NCBI RefSeq assembly: GCF_003259365.1
Contig: NZ_QLLY01000020.1
Coordinates: forward strand, 78,749-142,748
Direction of reading: 5' to 3'
DNA: 64,000 bases
Source of the DNA: Streptomyces sp. PsTaAH-137
GTDB lineage: Bacteria > Actinomycetota > Actinomycetes > Streptomycetales > Streptomycetaceae
Part shown: one piece after another, positions 7,932 through 16,470 of the stretch
Layout: each line of letters opens with the position of its first letter
How positions within the stretch are numbered: position 1 is the stretch's first letter
Translations under genes and position numbers: made by a program
Notes under the pieces: model-generated
Seen by the model: the letters and a program-made list of their open reading frames with translations, nothing else
The model's database searches: none
What the model was told of the DNA's origin: nothing

Positions 7932-10790
7932 GTGACCGCCAAGGCGGCGTCGGCCGCGGCGCTCGGCACTCCGCTGCGCACCGGGGGGCCGATGCCCGCC
8001 CGGTCACCCGAGCACCGGATGGGCGCGGGCTCGCAGCTGCTGCTCGTCCTGGTCTGCGCGGGATACGCCGTCGGCTCCGCGCTCGGCTGGGGCTCCGACC
8101 GGATCGCCCTGTTCATGGGCGACTTCGGGCTGAGCGTCGCCGCCGGCACCGCGGCCGTGTCGAACTTCCTGTACGCCCGCAGCCGGCGCAGCCGTTTTCG
8201 ATCCGCCTGGCTGCTGTTCGCCTTCTCCTCCCTGATGGCCTCGCTCGGCAACGGGGTGTGGGGCTGGTACGAGTTCGTCCTCCACGAGCCCGTGCCGAGC
8301 CCCAGCCTCGCCGACCTGTTCTTCCTCTGCTTCGCGCCGCCCGCCATCATCGGTCTGCTGGTTCTCGCCAAGCGGCCCATGACGAAGGCCGGCTGGATCT
8401 GCCTCGGGCTCGACGCGTGGCTGATCGCCGGCTCCCTGATCACGCTCTCCTGGAGCCTCGCCCTCGCGCACACCGCCGAGTTCGAGGGCCAGAGCGTCAG
8501 CAGGACGGCCCTCTCGCTCGCCTATCCGCTGCTCGACATCGCGCTCGTCAGCATGGTCCTCGCCCTGCACTTCCGGCGCTCGCCCGGCAACCGCACGGCG
8601 GTGAACACGGCGATCGGCGCGCTCGCCCTCACCGTGATGTGCGACGCCCTGTTCACCTCGCCGCTGCTGCACGCCACATACCGCTCGGGGGAGATCCTCG
8701 ACGCGGGCTGGTTCGCCGGCTCGCTGCTGATGGCGTACGCGCCCTGGGTGGGCGGCGCGGGCAGGACGGCCCGCGAGGAGCACCCCGCGAGCGCGGGACG
8801 GCGCTACCAGGTGAGTCACACCCGGCCCATCTCGGGCTCGCTGGCGGCGCTCACGCCGTATCTGGCCGCCGCCGTCTGCACCCTGGGCATCCTCTACAAC
8901 GTGCTGAACGGGCACAGCGTCGACCGGATCGTGCTCTTCACCGCCTGCACCGTCGTCCTGGCCCTCGTGGTGCGCCAGGGCATCATGCTGCTGGACAACA
9001 TCACGCTCACGCAGGAACTGGCCCAGAAGGAGAACCACTTCCGCTCCCTGGTGCAGGGCTCCAGCGACGTCATCATGATCGCCGCGCCGAACGGGGTACT
9101 GAGATACGTCAGCCCGGCCGCCGCCGGCGTCTACGGCCGGGACGCGGAAGAGCTCGTCGGTTCCGAGCTGGCCTCGATCATCCACCCCGAGGACCTGGGG
9201 CGGGTGGTGCACGAGGTGCGCCGGTTCCTCGCCGCGAGCCAGGTCGAGGAGCCCACCACCCGGATCGAGTGCCGCTTCCGCTCCGGCACCGGCTCCTGGC
9301 TGAACGTGGAGTCCACGATCAACCGCCACCACGGCGGCCTCATCCTCAACAGCCGGGACGTGACCGAAAGGGTCCGCCTCCAGGCGCAGTTGCAGCACAA
9401 CGCCGAGCACGACCCGCTCACCGACCTGCCCAACCGCGCCCTGTTCACCAAGCGGGTCAGCCAGGCCCTCACCGGGCGGCGGGCCACGGACCGCGGCACC
9501 GCCGTGCTCTTCATCGACCTCGACGGCTTCAAACAGGTCAACGACACGATCGGCCACCAGGCGGGCGACGAGCTGCTCGTGCAGGCGGCAAGAAGGCTGG
9601 CCGACTCCGTACGTGCCTCAGACACCGCGGCTCGCCTCGGCGGTGACGAGTTCGCGGCACTGATCGTCGGCGACGGAAGCCGCGACCACACCGCCAGGGA
9701 GCAGCACATCTACGAACTGGCCGACCGGCTGAGAATCAGGCTCTCCCAGCCCTACTCGATCGACGGGCACGACGATGTGCGCGTCGCCGCCTCCATCGGC
9801 GTCTCGTTCGCCGAGCCCGAGATCACCGCGGGTGAACTCCTGCGCAACGCCGACCTGGCCATGTACCGCGCCAAGGCGGCCGGCAAGGGGCGGGTGGAGC
9901 TGTACGCGCCGCAGATGCAGGCCGACGTCGTGCGCAAGGCCGAGCTGGCGACCAGGCTGCGCACGGCGCTGCACGACGGCGAGTTCGCGCTGCTGCACCA
10001 GCCGGTCGTGTCGCTCGACGACGGCCGGATCACGGCGGTCGCCGCGCAGGCCCGCTGGCGCTCCGCGCAGGGCATCCTGTTCACCCCGGCCGAGTTCCTG
10101 CGGGTGGCCGACGACGGCGACCGCACCGCCGAACTGGGGCGCTGGATGCTGGAGGAGGCCGTCGAGCAGGCCGCCGAGCGCGGGCACACCGGCCACGCCG
10201 TCCCGGTGGCCGTGCGGATCACCGCGCGTCGACTGCTCGACCGCTCCATGCCGCTCGGCTCCATCGAGGCGCTGCTGACCCGGCACGGGCTGCCCTCCGG
10301 CGCGCTCATCATCGAGCTCGCCGACAGCGACCCCAGGGTGCCGCTCGACGAGCTGGAGCGGCGCCTCACCGCGCTGCGCAGGCTCGGTGTCCGGATCGCG
10401 CTGGACGGATTCGGCAGCGGCTATGCGGCCATCACGGCGCTGCGCCGACTCCCCGTCGACGTACTGAAACTGGACAGGTCGCTCGTCGAGGGCGTCGTCG
10501 AGTCGGCCCGGCTCCACAAGATCACCAGCGGGCTGCTCCGGATCGCCGGCGACCTCGGGCTCACCTCCGTGGCCGACGGCGTCGACCTGCCCGAACAGGT
10601 CGTGGCGCTGCGGTCGATGGGGTGCACGCACGGGCAGGGCATGGCGTTCTCCGGGCCGCTCGACGAGTACCGGCTGCGCCGTGCGCTGGTCTCGGGGGAG
10701 TACCCGGTTCCGCTGGGGCCGATCGAGCCGGTCTTCGTGGGCGGACCGCCTCCGCGCTCACATAATGAGACTCCCGTCCCACCCACTTGA
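7932..10790 (+). CDS. Membrane PAS-GGDEF-EAL protein; probable diguanylate cyclase with degenerate EAL
   Basis: The N-terminal third carries about eight hydrophobic segments, followed by a PAS domain (FRSLVQGSSDVIMIAAPNGVLRYVSPAA). A GGDEF domain with an intact RLGGDEF active site follows, with a RASD I-site exactly five residues upstream, so c-di-GMP synthesis with product inhibition is expected. The EAL domain looks inactive: the EAL signature is replaced by VAAQARW, and the DDFGTGY loop reads DGFGSGY. The start is uncertain. The frame is open back to ATG 7737, but GC at third codon positions falls sharply between 7737 and 7932, so I prefer GTG 7932; ATG 7992 is another option. The stop overlaps the TTGACA at 10787-10792 in front of the ilvB leader. 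C-di-GMP enzymes control development in Streptomyces. Confidence 0.88.
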   Translation: MTAKAASAAALGTPLRTGGPMPARSPEHRMGAGSQLLLVLVCAGYAVGSALGWGSDRIALFMGDFGLSVAAGTAAVSNFLYARSRRSRFRSAWLLFAFSSLMASLGNGVWGWYEFVLHEPVPSPSLADLFFLCFAPPAIIGLLVLAKRPMTKAGWICLGLDAWLIAGSLITLSWSLALAHTAEFEGQSVSRTALSLAYPLLDIALVSMVLALHFRRSPGNRTAVNTAIGALALTVMCDALFTSPLLHATYRSGEILDAGWFAGSLLMAYAPWVGGAGRTAREEHPASAGRRYQVSHTRPISGSLAALTPYLAAAVCTLGILYNVLNGHSVDRIVLFTACTVVLALVVRQGIMLLDNITLTQELAQKENHFRSLVQGSSDVIMIAAPNGVLRYVSPAAAGVYGRDAEELVGSELASIIHPEDLGRVVHEVRRFLAASQVEEPTTRIECRFRSGTGSWLNVESTINRHHGGLILNSRDVTERVRLQAQLQHNAEHDPLTDLPNRALFTKRVSQALTGRRATDRGTAVLFIDLDGFKQVNDTIGHQAGDELLVQAARRLADSVRASDTAARLGGDEFAALIVGDGSRDHTAREQHIYELADRLRIRLSQPYSIDGHDDVRVAASIGVSFAEPEITAGELLRNADLAMYRAKAAGKGRVELYAPQMQADVVRKAELATRLRTALHDGEFALLHQPVVSLDDGRITAVAAQARWRSAQGILFTPAEFLRVADDGDRTAELGRWMLEEAVEQAAERGHTGHAVPVAVRITARRLLDRSMPLGSIEALLTRHGLPSGALIIELADSDPRVPLDELERRLTALRRLGVRIALDGFGSGYAAITALRRLPVDVLKLDRSLVEGVVESARLHKITSGLLRIAGDLGLTSVADGVDLPEQVVALRSMGCTHGQGMAFSGPLDEYRLRRALVSGEYPVPLGPIEPVFVGGPPPRSHNETPVPPT

Positions 10791-10823
10791 CAGTGAATGG
10801 GCGCCGGGGGGAGGGTCAGTGCC

Positions 10824-10865
10824 ATGCGCACCCGAATTCTCGTACTTGGAAAGCGCGTCGGCTGA
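10824..10865 (+). CDS. ilvB operon leader peptide (13 aa, BCAA codons)
   Basis: The short ORF encodes MRTRILVLGKRVG. Codons 5-8 read ATT CTC GTA CTT, that is Ile-Leu-Val-Leu, the three end products of the pathway. A strong ribosome binding site (GGGGGAGGG) lies at 10806-10814. A pairing hairpin and a U-tract terminator follow before ilvB. This is the classic architecture of a ribosome-mediated attenuator: ribosome stalling at the BCAA codons when charged tRNA is scarce should prevent terminator formation. Confidence 0.85.
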   Translation: MRTRILVLGKRVG

Positions 10866-10866
10866 A

Positions 10867-10953
10867 GCTGGGACCACCGGTTCGGACATCGGAATCCCAG
10901 CGACCGCACCCGGCGCGCTCCCCTCGCTTGCCTCACGGCACGAGGGGTTTTTT
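10867..10953 (+). promoter_or_regulatory. ilvBNC transcription attenuator
   Basis: After the leader peptide, GCTGGGA (10867-10873) pairs with TCCCAGC (10895-10901). The terminator stem is CCCCTCG (10920-10926) with CGAGGGG (10941-10947), extended by TGCC/GGCA inside, and is followed by six T residues (10948-10953). U-tracts are rare in this genome, which supports a regulated terminator. The 5' hairpin is the likely pause or alternative-pairing element. The mechanism is inferred by analogy with known actinobacterial ilvB leaders. Confidence 0.8.
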
Positions 10954-11043
10954 GTTGCACCGGGACAGGACGCACGTGCCAGACAGACCGCAACACCCTG
11001 CACAAACCTCGCAAAAACCCTCAGCATCGAGAAGAGAATGCCG

Positions 11044-12894
11044 ATGACCGAGCAGGCCACCGGGGCCCACCATCCGCAGCCGCGGCCCCGTTCCGGAGGA
11101 CAGCAGTCCGCCCCCGTCGAGCACGTCACGGGTGCGAAGTCCCTCATCCGCTCGCTTGAGGAGGTCGGGGTCGACACCGTATTCGGCATCCCCGGCGGCA
11201 CGATCCTTCCCGCGTACGACCCGATGATGGACTCCGCCCGGGTCCGTCACGTGCTCGTCCGCCACGAGCAGGGCGCGGGCCACGCGGCCACCGGATACGC
11301 GCAGGCCACCGGCAAGGTCGGGGTGTGCATGGCCACGTCGGGGCCGGGTGCCACCAACCTGGTGACGCCGATCGCGGACGCGATGATGGACTCCGTCCCG
11401 CTGGTCGCGATCACCGGCCAGGTCGTCTCCAAGGCGATCGGCACGGACGCCTTCCAGGAGGCGGACATCGTCGGCATCACCATGCCGATCACCAAGCACA
11501 GCTTCCTGGTCACCAAGGCCGAGGAGATCCCGCAGGCGATCGCCCAGGCCTTCCACATCGCCTCCACCGGCCGCCCGGGCCCCGTCCTCGTGGACATCCC
11601 CAAGGACATCCTCCAGGCGCAGACGACGTTCACCTGGCCGCCGCAGCAGGACCTGCCCGGCTACCGCCCGGTGACGAAGCCGCACGCCAAGCAGATCCGC
11701 GAGGCCGCGAAGCTCATCACCAGTGCGAAGCGGCCCGTCCTGTACGTCGGTGGCGGCGTCCTCAAGGCGCAGGCCACCGCCGAGCTGAAGGTCCTCGCCG
11801 AGCTCACCGGAGCGCCCGTCACCACCACCCTGATGGCGCTCGGTTCGTTCCCCGACAGCCACCCGCTGCACGTGGGAATGCCGGGCATGCACGGTGCGGT
11901 CACCGCCGTCACCGCGCTGCAGAAGGCCGACCTGATCGTCGCCCTCGGCGCCCGCTTCGACGACCGCGTCACCGGCAATCTGGACAGCTTCGCGCCGTTC
12001 GCCAAGATCGTCCACGCGGACATCGACCCCGCGGAGATCGGCAAGAACCGCGCCGCCGACGTGCCGATCGTGGGCGACGCCCGCGAGGTCATCGCCGACC
12101 TGATCCAGGCCGTGCAGAAGGAGCACAGCGAGGGGCACACCGGCGACTACAGCGCCTGGTGGAAGGACCTCAACCGCTGGCGCGAGACCTACCCGCTCGG
12201 CTACGACCAGCCCGCGGACGGCTCGCTCTCCCCGCAGCAGGTCATCGAGCGGATCGGGCAGCTCGCCCCCGCGGACACGATCTTCGCGGCGGGCGTCGGC
12301 CAGCACCAGATGTGGGCCGCGCACTACATCCAGTACGAGAAGCCGGCGACCTGGCTGAACTCCGGCGGCGCCGGGACCATGGGCTACTCGGTCCCCGCCG
12401 CGATGGGCGCCAAGGCCGGTGCCCCGGGCCAGACCGTCTGGGCCATCGACGGCGACGGCTGCTTCCAGATGACCAATCAGGAACTGACCACCTGCGCCCT
12501 GAACAACATCCCGATCAAGGTCGCCATCATCAACAACGGCGCCCTGGGCATGGTCCGGCAGTGGCAGACGCTGTTCTACAACCAGCGCTACTCCAACACC
12601 GTGCTGCACGCGGGCCCGGACGGCGAGACCCCGCCCAACAAGGGCACCCGCATCCCGGACTTCGTCAAGCTGTCCGAGGCGATGGGCTGCTACGCCATCC
12701 GCTGTGAGCGCCCCGAGGACCTCGACAAGTGCATCGAGGAGGCGAACTCGATCAACGACCGCCCGGTCGTCGTCGACTTCATCGTCCACGAGGACGCCAT
12801 GGTGTGGCCGATGGTCGCCGCCGGCACCTCCAACGACGAGATCATGGCCGCCCGGGACGTCCGCCCCGACTTCGGCGACAGCGAAGAAGACTGA
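11044..12894 (+). CDS. ilvB: Acetolactate synthase large (catalytic) subunit
   Basis: The 616-residue ThDP enzyme condenses two pyruvates, or pyruvate with 2-ketobutyrate, in the first common step of Val/Leu/Ile synthesis. The catalytic Glu lies in VRHEQGAGHAATGYA. The ThDP/Mg motif is GDGCFQMTNQELTTCALNNIPIKVAIINN. The FAD and central domains follow the usual order, and the length is typical. ATG 11044 has GAGAAGAG seven bases upstream; an ATG at 11038 is too close to that site. It heads ilvB-ilvN-ilvC, with 23 bp to ilvN, and is controlled by the attenuator just upstream. Confidence 0.97.
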   Translation: MTEQATGAHHPQPRPRSGGQQSAPVEHVTGAKSLIRSLEEVGVDTVFGIPGGTILPAYDPMMDSARVRHVLVRHEQGAGHAATGYAQATGKVGVCMATSGPGATNLVTPIADAMMDSVPLVAITGQVVSKAIGTDAFQEADIVGITMPITKHSFLVTKAEEIPQAIAQAFHIASTGRPGPVLVDIPKDILQAQTTFTWPPQQDLPGYRPVTKPHAKQIREAAKLITSAKRPVLYVGGGVLKAQATAELKVLAELTGAPVTTTLMALGSFPDSHPLHVGMPGMHGAVTAVTALQKADLIVALGARFDDRVTGNLDSFAPFAKIVHADIDPAEIGKNRAADVPIVGDAREVIADLIQAVQKEHSEGHTGDYSAWWKDLNRWRETYPLGYDQPADGSLSPQQVIERIGQLAPADTIFAAGVGQHQMWAAHYIQYEKPATWLNSGGAGTMGYSVPAAMGAKAGAPGQTVWAIDGDGCFQMTNQELTTCALNNIPIKVAIINNGALGMVRQWQTLFYNQRYSNTVLHAGPDGETPPNKGTRIPDFVKLSEAMGCYAIRCERPEDLDKCIEEANSINDRPVVVDFIVHEDAMVWPMVAAGTSNDEIMAARDVRPDFGDSEED

Positions 12895-12917
12895 GAGCGC
12901 AGGAGAAGGAACTCACC

Positions 12918-13445
12918 ATGTCCACCAAGCACACGCTCTCCGTCCTCGTCGAGAACAAGCCCGGTGTCCTCGCCCGGATCACCGCCCTCTTCTCGCGCCG
13001 CGGCTTCAACATCGACTCGCTCGCCGTCGGCGTCACCGAGCACCCCGACATCTCCCGCATCACCATCGTGGTGAATGTCGCGGACCTGCCGCTCGAACAG
13101 GTCACCAAGCAGCTCAACAAGCTGGTCAACGTCCTGAAGATCGTCGAGCTGGAGCCCGGCGCGGCCGTCCAGCGCGAGCTGGTGCTCGCCAAGGTCCGCG
13201 CCGACAACGAGACGCGCTCGCAGATCGTCGAGATCGTCCAGCTCTTCCGCGCCAAGACGGTGGACGTCTCCCCGGAGGCCGTCACCATCGAGGCCACCGG
13301 CTCCGCCGACAAGCTGGAGGCGATGCTCAAGATGCTGGAGCCGTTCGGCATCAAGGAGCTCGTCCAGTCCGGCACCATCGCGATCGGCCGCGGCTCGCGC
13401 TCCATCACCGACCGGAGCCTGCGCGCCCTCGACCGCACCGCGTAA
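12918..13445 (+). CDS. ilvN: Acetolactate synthase small (regulatory) subunit
   Basis: The 175-residue subunit starts MSTKHTLSVLVENKPGVLARITALFSRRGFNIDSLAVG, the N-terminal ACT domain that binds valine for feedback inhibition. The second half, from RELVLAKVRADNETRSQIVEIV, is the family's C-terminal domain. It partners IlvB. The start has GGAGAAGGA upstream. The spacing from ilvB and the same orientation indicate co-transcription; 95 bp separate it from ilvC. Confidence 0.96.
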   Translation: MSTKHTLSVLVENKPGVLARITALFSRRGFNIDSLAVGVTEHPDISRITIVVNVADLPLEQVTKQLNKLVNVLKIVELEPGAAVQRELVLAKVRADNETRSQIVEIVQLFRAKTVDVSPEAVTIEATGSADKLEAMLKMLEPFGIKELVQSGTIAIGRGSRSITDRSLRALDRTA

Positions 13446-13540
13446 CCCCGCACGCCCTCTCGTATACCGAGACCCCGAAACTTCACTTCCGCACCCCGCC
13501 GTACGGTGGGACGCAACACCGCACACCAAGGAGAACCCCA

Positions 13541-14542
<1,002 letters not shown>

Positions 14543-14551
14543 GCCTTCGGG

Positions 14552-14581
14552 ACGGGGCCGCGGCGCACGCCGCGGCCCCGT
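14552..14581 (+). terminator. Terminator of ilvBNC
   Basis: ACGGGGCCGCGGCG (14552-14565) is the exact reverse complement of 14568-14581, giving a very stable GC stem with a minimal loop. It is followed by TTCTCC and lies ten bases after the ilvC stop. Confidence 0.8.
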
Positions 14582-14820
14582 TCTCCATGGGGTCTCCATG
14601 GCGCGGCCACACGATCGTGGCCGGGTTGTCCAACCCGTCCAGCCACGGACGGGTGATCCTTCCAGGGAGGCGCAAGACCATCTCCCTGACGCCACTACAC
14701 TGCTGAACTATTCGCGTCGGGCCCACAGCGTCGTGCGTCTTCCACGCGGCCATGCACCCACCCCTCCACCGCTTGCGGCCGTCGGGACGGCCGTCCGCAT
14801 TGGGACTTGTGAGGACTCAC

Positions 14821-16422
14821 GTGAGCACTGCTGCCAACGGCAAACCCGTCGTACTCATCGCTGAAGAGCTGTCGCCCGCGACTGTCGACGCCCTGGGCCC
14901 GGACTTCGAGATCCGGCACTGCAACGGAGCGGACCGCGCGGAACTCCTCCCCGCCATCGCCGACGTCGACGCGATCCTGATCCGCTCGGCCACCAAGGTC
15001 GACGCCGAGGCGATCGCCGCCGCGAACAAGCTGAAGGTCGTCGCACGAGCCGGCGTCGGCCTGGACAACGTGGACGTGTCCGCCGCCACCAAGGCCGGCG
15101 TGATGGTCGTCAACGCCCCGACGTCGAACATCGTGACCGCCGCCGAGCTGGCCTGCGGCCTCCTCATCGCCACCGCGCGCAACATCCCGCAGGGCTCGCA
15201 GGCCCTCAAGGCCGGCGAGTGGAAGCGCAGCAAGTACACCGGCGTCGAGCTCGCCGAGAAGACCCTCGGTGTCGTCGGCCTCGGCCGCATCGGCGCCCTC
15301 GTCGCGCAGCGCATGTCCGCGTTCGGCATGAAGGTCGTCGCGTACGACCCGTACGTGCAGCCCGCGCGCGCCGCGCAGATGGGCGTGAAGGTCCTCTCGC
15401 TGGACGAACTCCTTGAGGTCTCCGACTTCATCACCGTGCACCTGCCGAAGACCCCCGAGACCCTCGGTCTCATCGGCGACGAGGCGCTGCACAAGGTCAA
15501 GCCGAGCGTCCGCATCGTGAACGCCGCGCGCGGCGGGATCGTCGACGAGGAGGCGCTGTACTCGGCGCTCAAGGAGGGCCGCGTCGCCGGCGCCGGCCTC
15601 GACGTGTACGCGAAGGAGCCCTGCACGGACTCCCCGCTGTTCCAGTTCGACCAGGTCGTCTGCACCCCGCACCTCGGCGCCTCCACGGACGAGGCGCAGG
15701 AGAAGGCGGGCGTCGCGGTCGCCAAGTCGGTGCGGCTCGCGCTCTCCGGCGAGCTCGTCCCCGACGCGGTCAACGTCCAGGGCGGCGTCATCGCCGAGGA
15801 CGTCAAGCCGGGTCTGCCGCTCGCCGAGCGCCTCGGCCGGATCTTCACCGCGCTCGCCGGTGAGGTCGCGGTCCGCCTCGACGTCGAGGTGTACGGCGAG
15901 ATCACCCAGCACGACGTGAAGGTGCTCGAACTCTCCGCGCTCAAGGGCGTCTTCGAGGACGTCGTCGACGAGACGGTGTCGTACGTGAACGCCCCGCTGT
16001 TCGCGCAGGAGCGCGGTGTCGAGGTGCGCCTGACGACCTCGTCCGAGTCGCCCGACCACCGCAACGTCGTCACGGTGCGCGGCACCCTCAGCGACGGCCA
16101 GGAGGTCTCGGTCTCCGGCACGCTGGCCGGCCCCAAGCACCTCCAGAAGATCGTCGCCGTCGGCGAGTACGACGTGGACCTGGCGCTCGCCGACCACATG
16201 GTCGTGCTGCGCTACGAGGACCGTCCCGGCGTCGTCGGCACCGTGGGCCGTGTCCTCGGTGAGGGCGGCATCAACATCGCGGGCATGCAGGTCTCCCGTG
16301 CGGACGTCGGTGGCGAGGCCCTCGCGGTCCTCACCGTCGACGACACCGTCCCGCAGTCCGTGCTGACGGAGCTGGCCTCGGAGATCGGCGCCACCTCGGC
16401 GCGCTCGGTCAACCTGGTCTGA
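14821..16422 (+). CDS. serA: D-3-phosphoglycerate dehydrogenase (long form with ACT domain)
   Basis: The 533-residue enzyme oxidises 3-phosphoglycerate in the first step of serine synthesis. The NAD motif is GVVGLGRIGALVAQRM. Catalytic Arg (NAARGGIVDEEAL), Glu (DVYAKEPC) and His (TPHLGAST) are visible. After the catalytic core comes the actinobacterial intervening domain, and at the C terminus an ACT domain (MVVLRYEDRPGVVGTVGRVLGEGGINIAGMQVSR) for serine feedback. GTG 14821 has GAGGA five bases upstream. The 278-bp gap before it holds the ilvC terminator and an 8-bp hairpin (14776-14793). Confidence 0.96.
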   Translation: MSTAANGKPVVLIAEELSPATVDALGPDFEIRHCNGADRAELLPAIADVDAILIRSATKVDAEAIAAANKLKVVARAGVGLDNVDVSAATKAGVMVVNAPTSNIVTAAELACGLLIATARNIPQGSQALKAGEWKRSKYTGVELAEKTLGVVGLGRIGALVAQRMSAFGMKVVAYDPYVQPARAAQMGVKVLSLDELLEVSDFITVHLPKTPETLGLIGDEALHKVKPSVRIVNAARGGIVDEEALYSALKEGRVAGAGLDVYAKEPCTDSPLFQFDQVVCTPHLGASTDEAQEKAGVAVAKSVRLALSGELVPDAVNVQGGVIAEDVKPGLPLAERLGRIFTALAGEVAVRLDVEVYGEITQHDVKVLELSALKGVFEDVVDETVSYVNAPLFAQERGVEVRLTTSSESPDHRNVVTVRGTLSDGQEVSVSGTLAGPKHLQKIVAVGEYDVDLALADHMVVLRYEDRPGVVGTVGRVLGEGGINIAGMQVSRADVGGEALAVLTVDDTVPQSVLTELASEIGATSARSVNLV

Positions 16423-16434
16423 GAACAGCGGAAT

Positions 16435-16470
16435 TGAGGGCCGGGTCACCCGCGGGTGACCCGGCCCTCA
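16435..16470. terminator. Bidirectional terminator between serA and the LAL regulator
   Basis: Bases 16435-16451 and 16454-16470 are exact 17-base reverse complements around GC. The stop codon of the minus-strand regulator (16468-16470) is itself part of the stem. It should end transcripts from both convergent genes. Confidence 0.85.

Noticed and set aside
7630..7935. 101-codon ORF upstream of the GGDEF-EAL gene
   Set aside because: Poor codon bias, basic composition and no good ribosome binding site; it lies in the probable promoter region.
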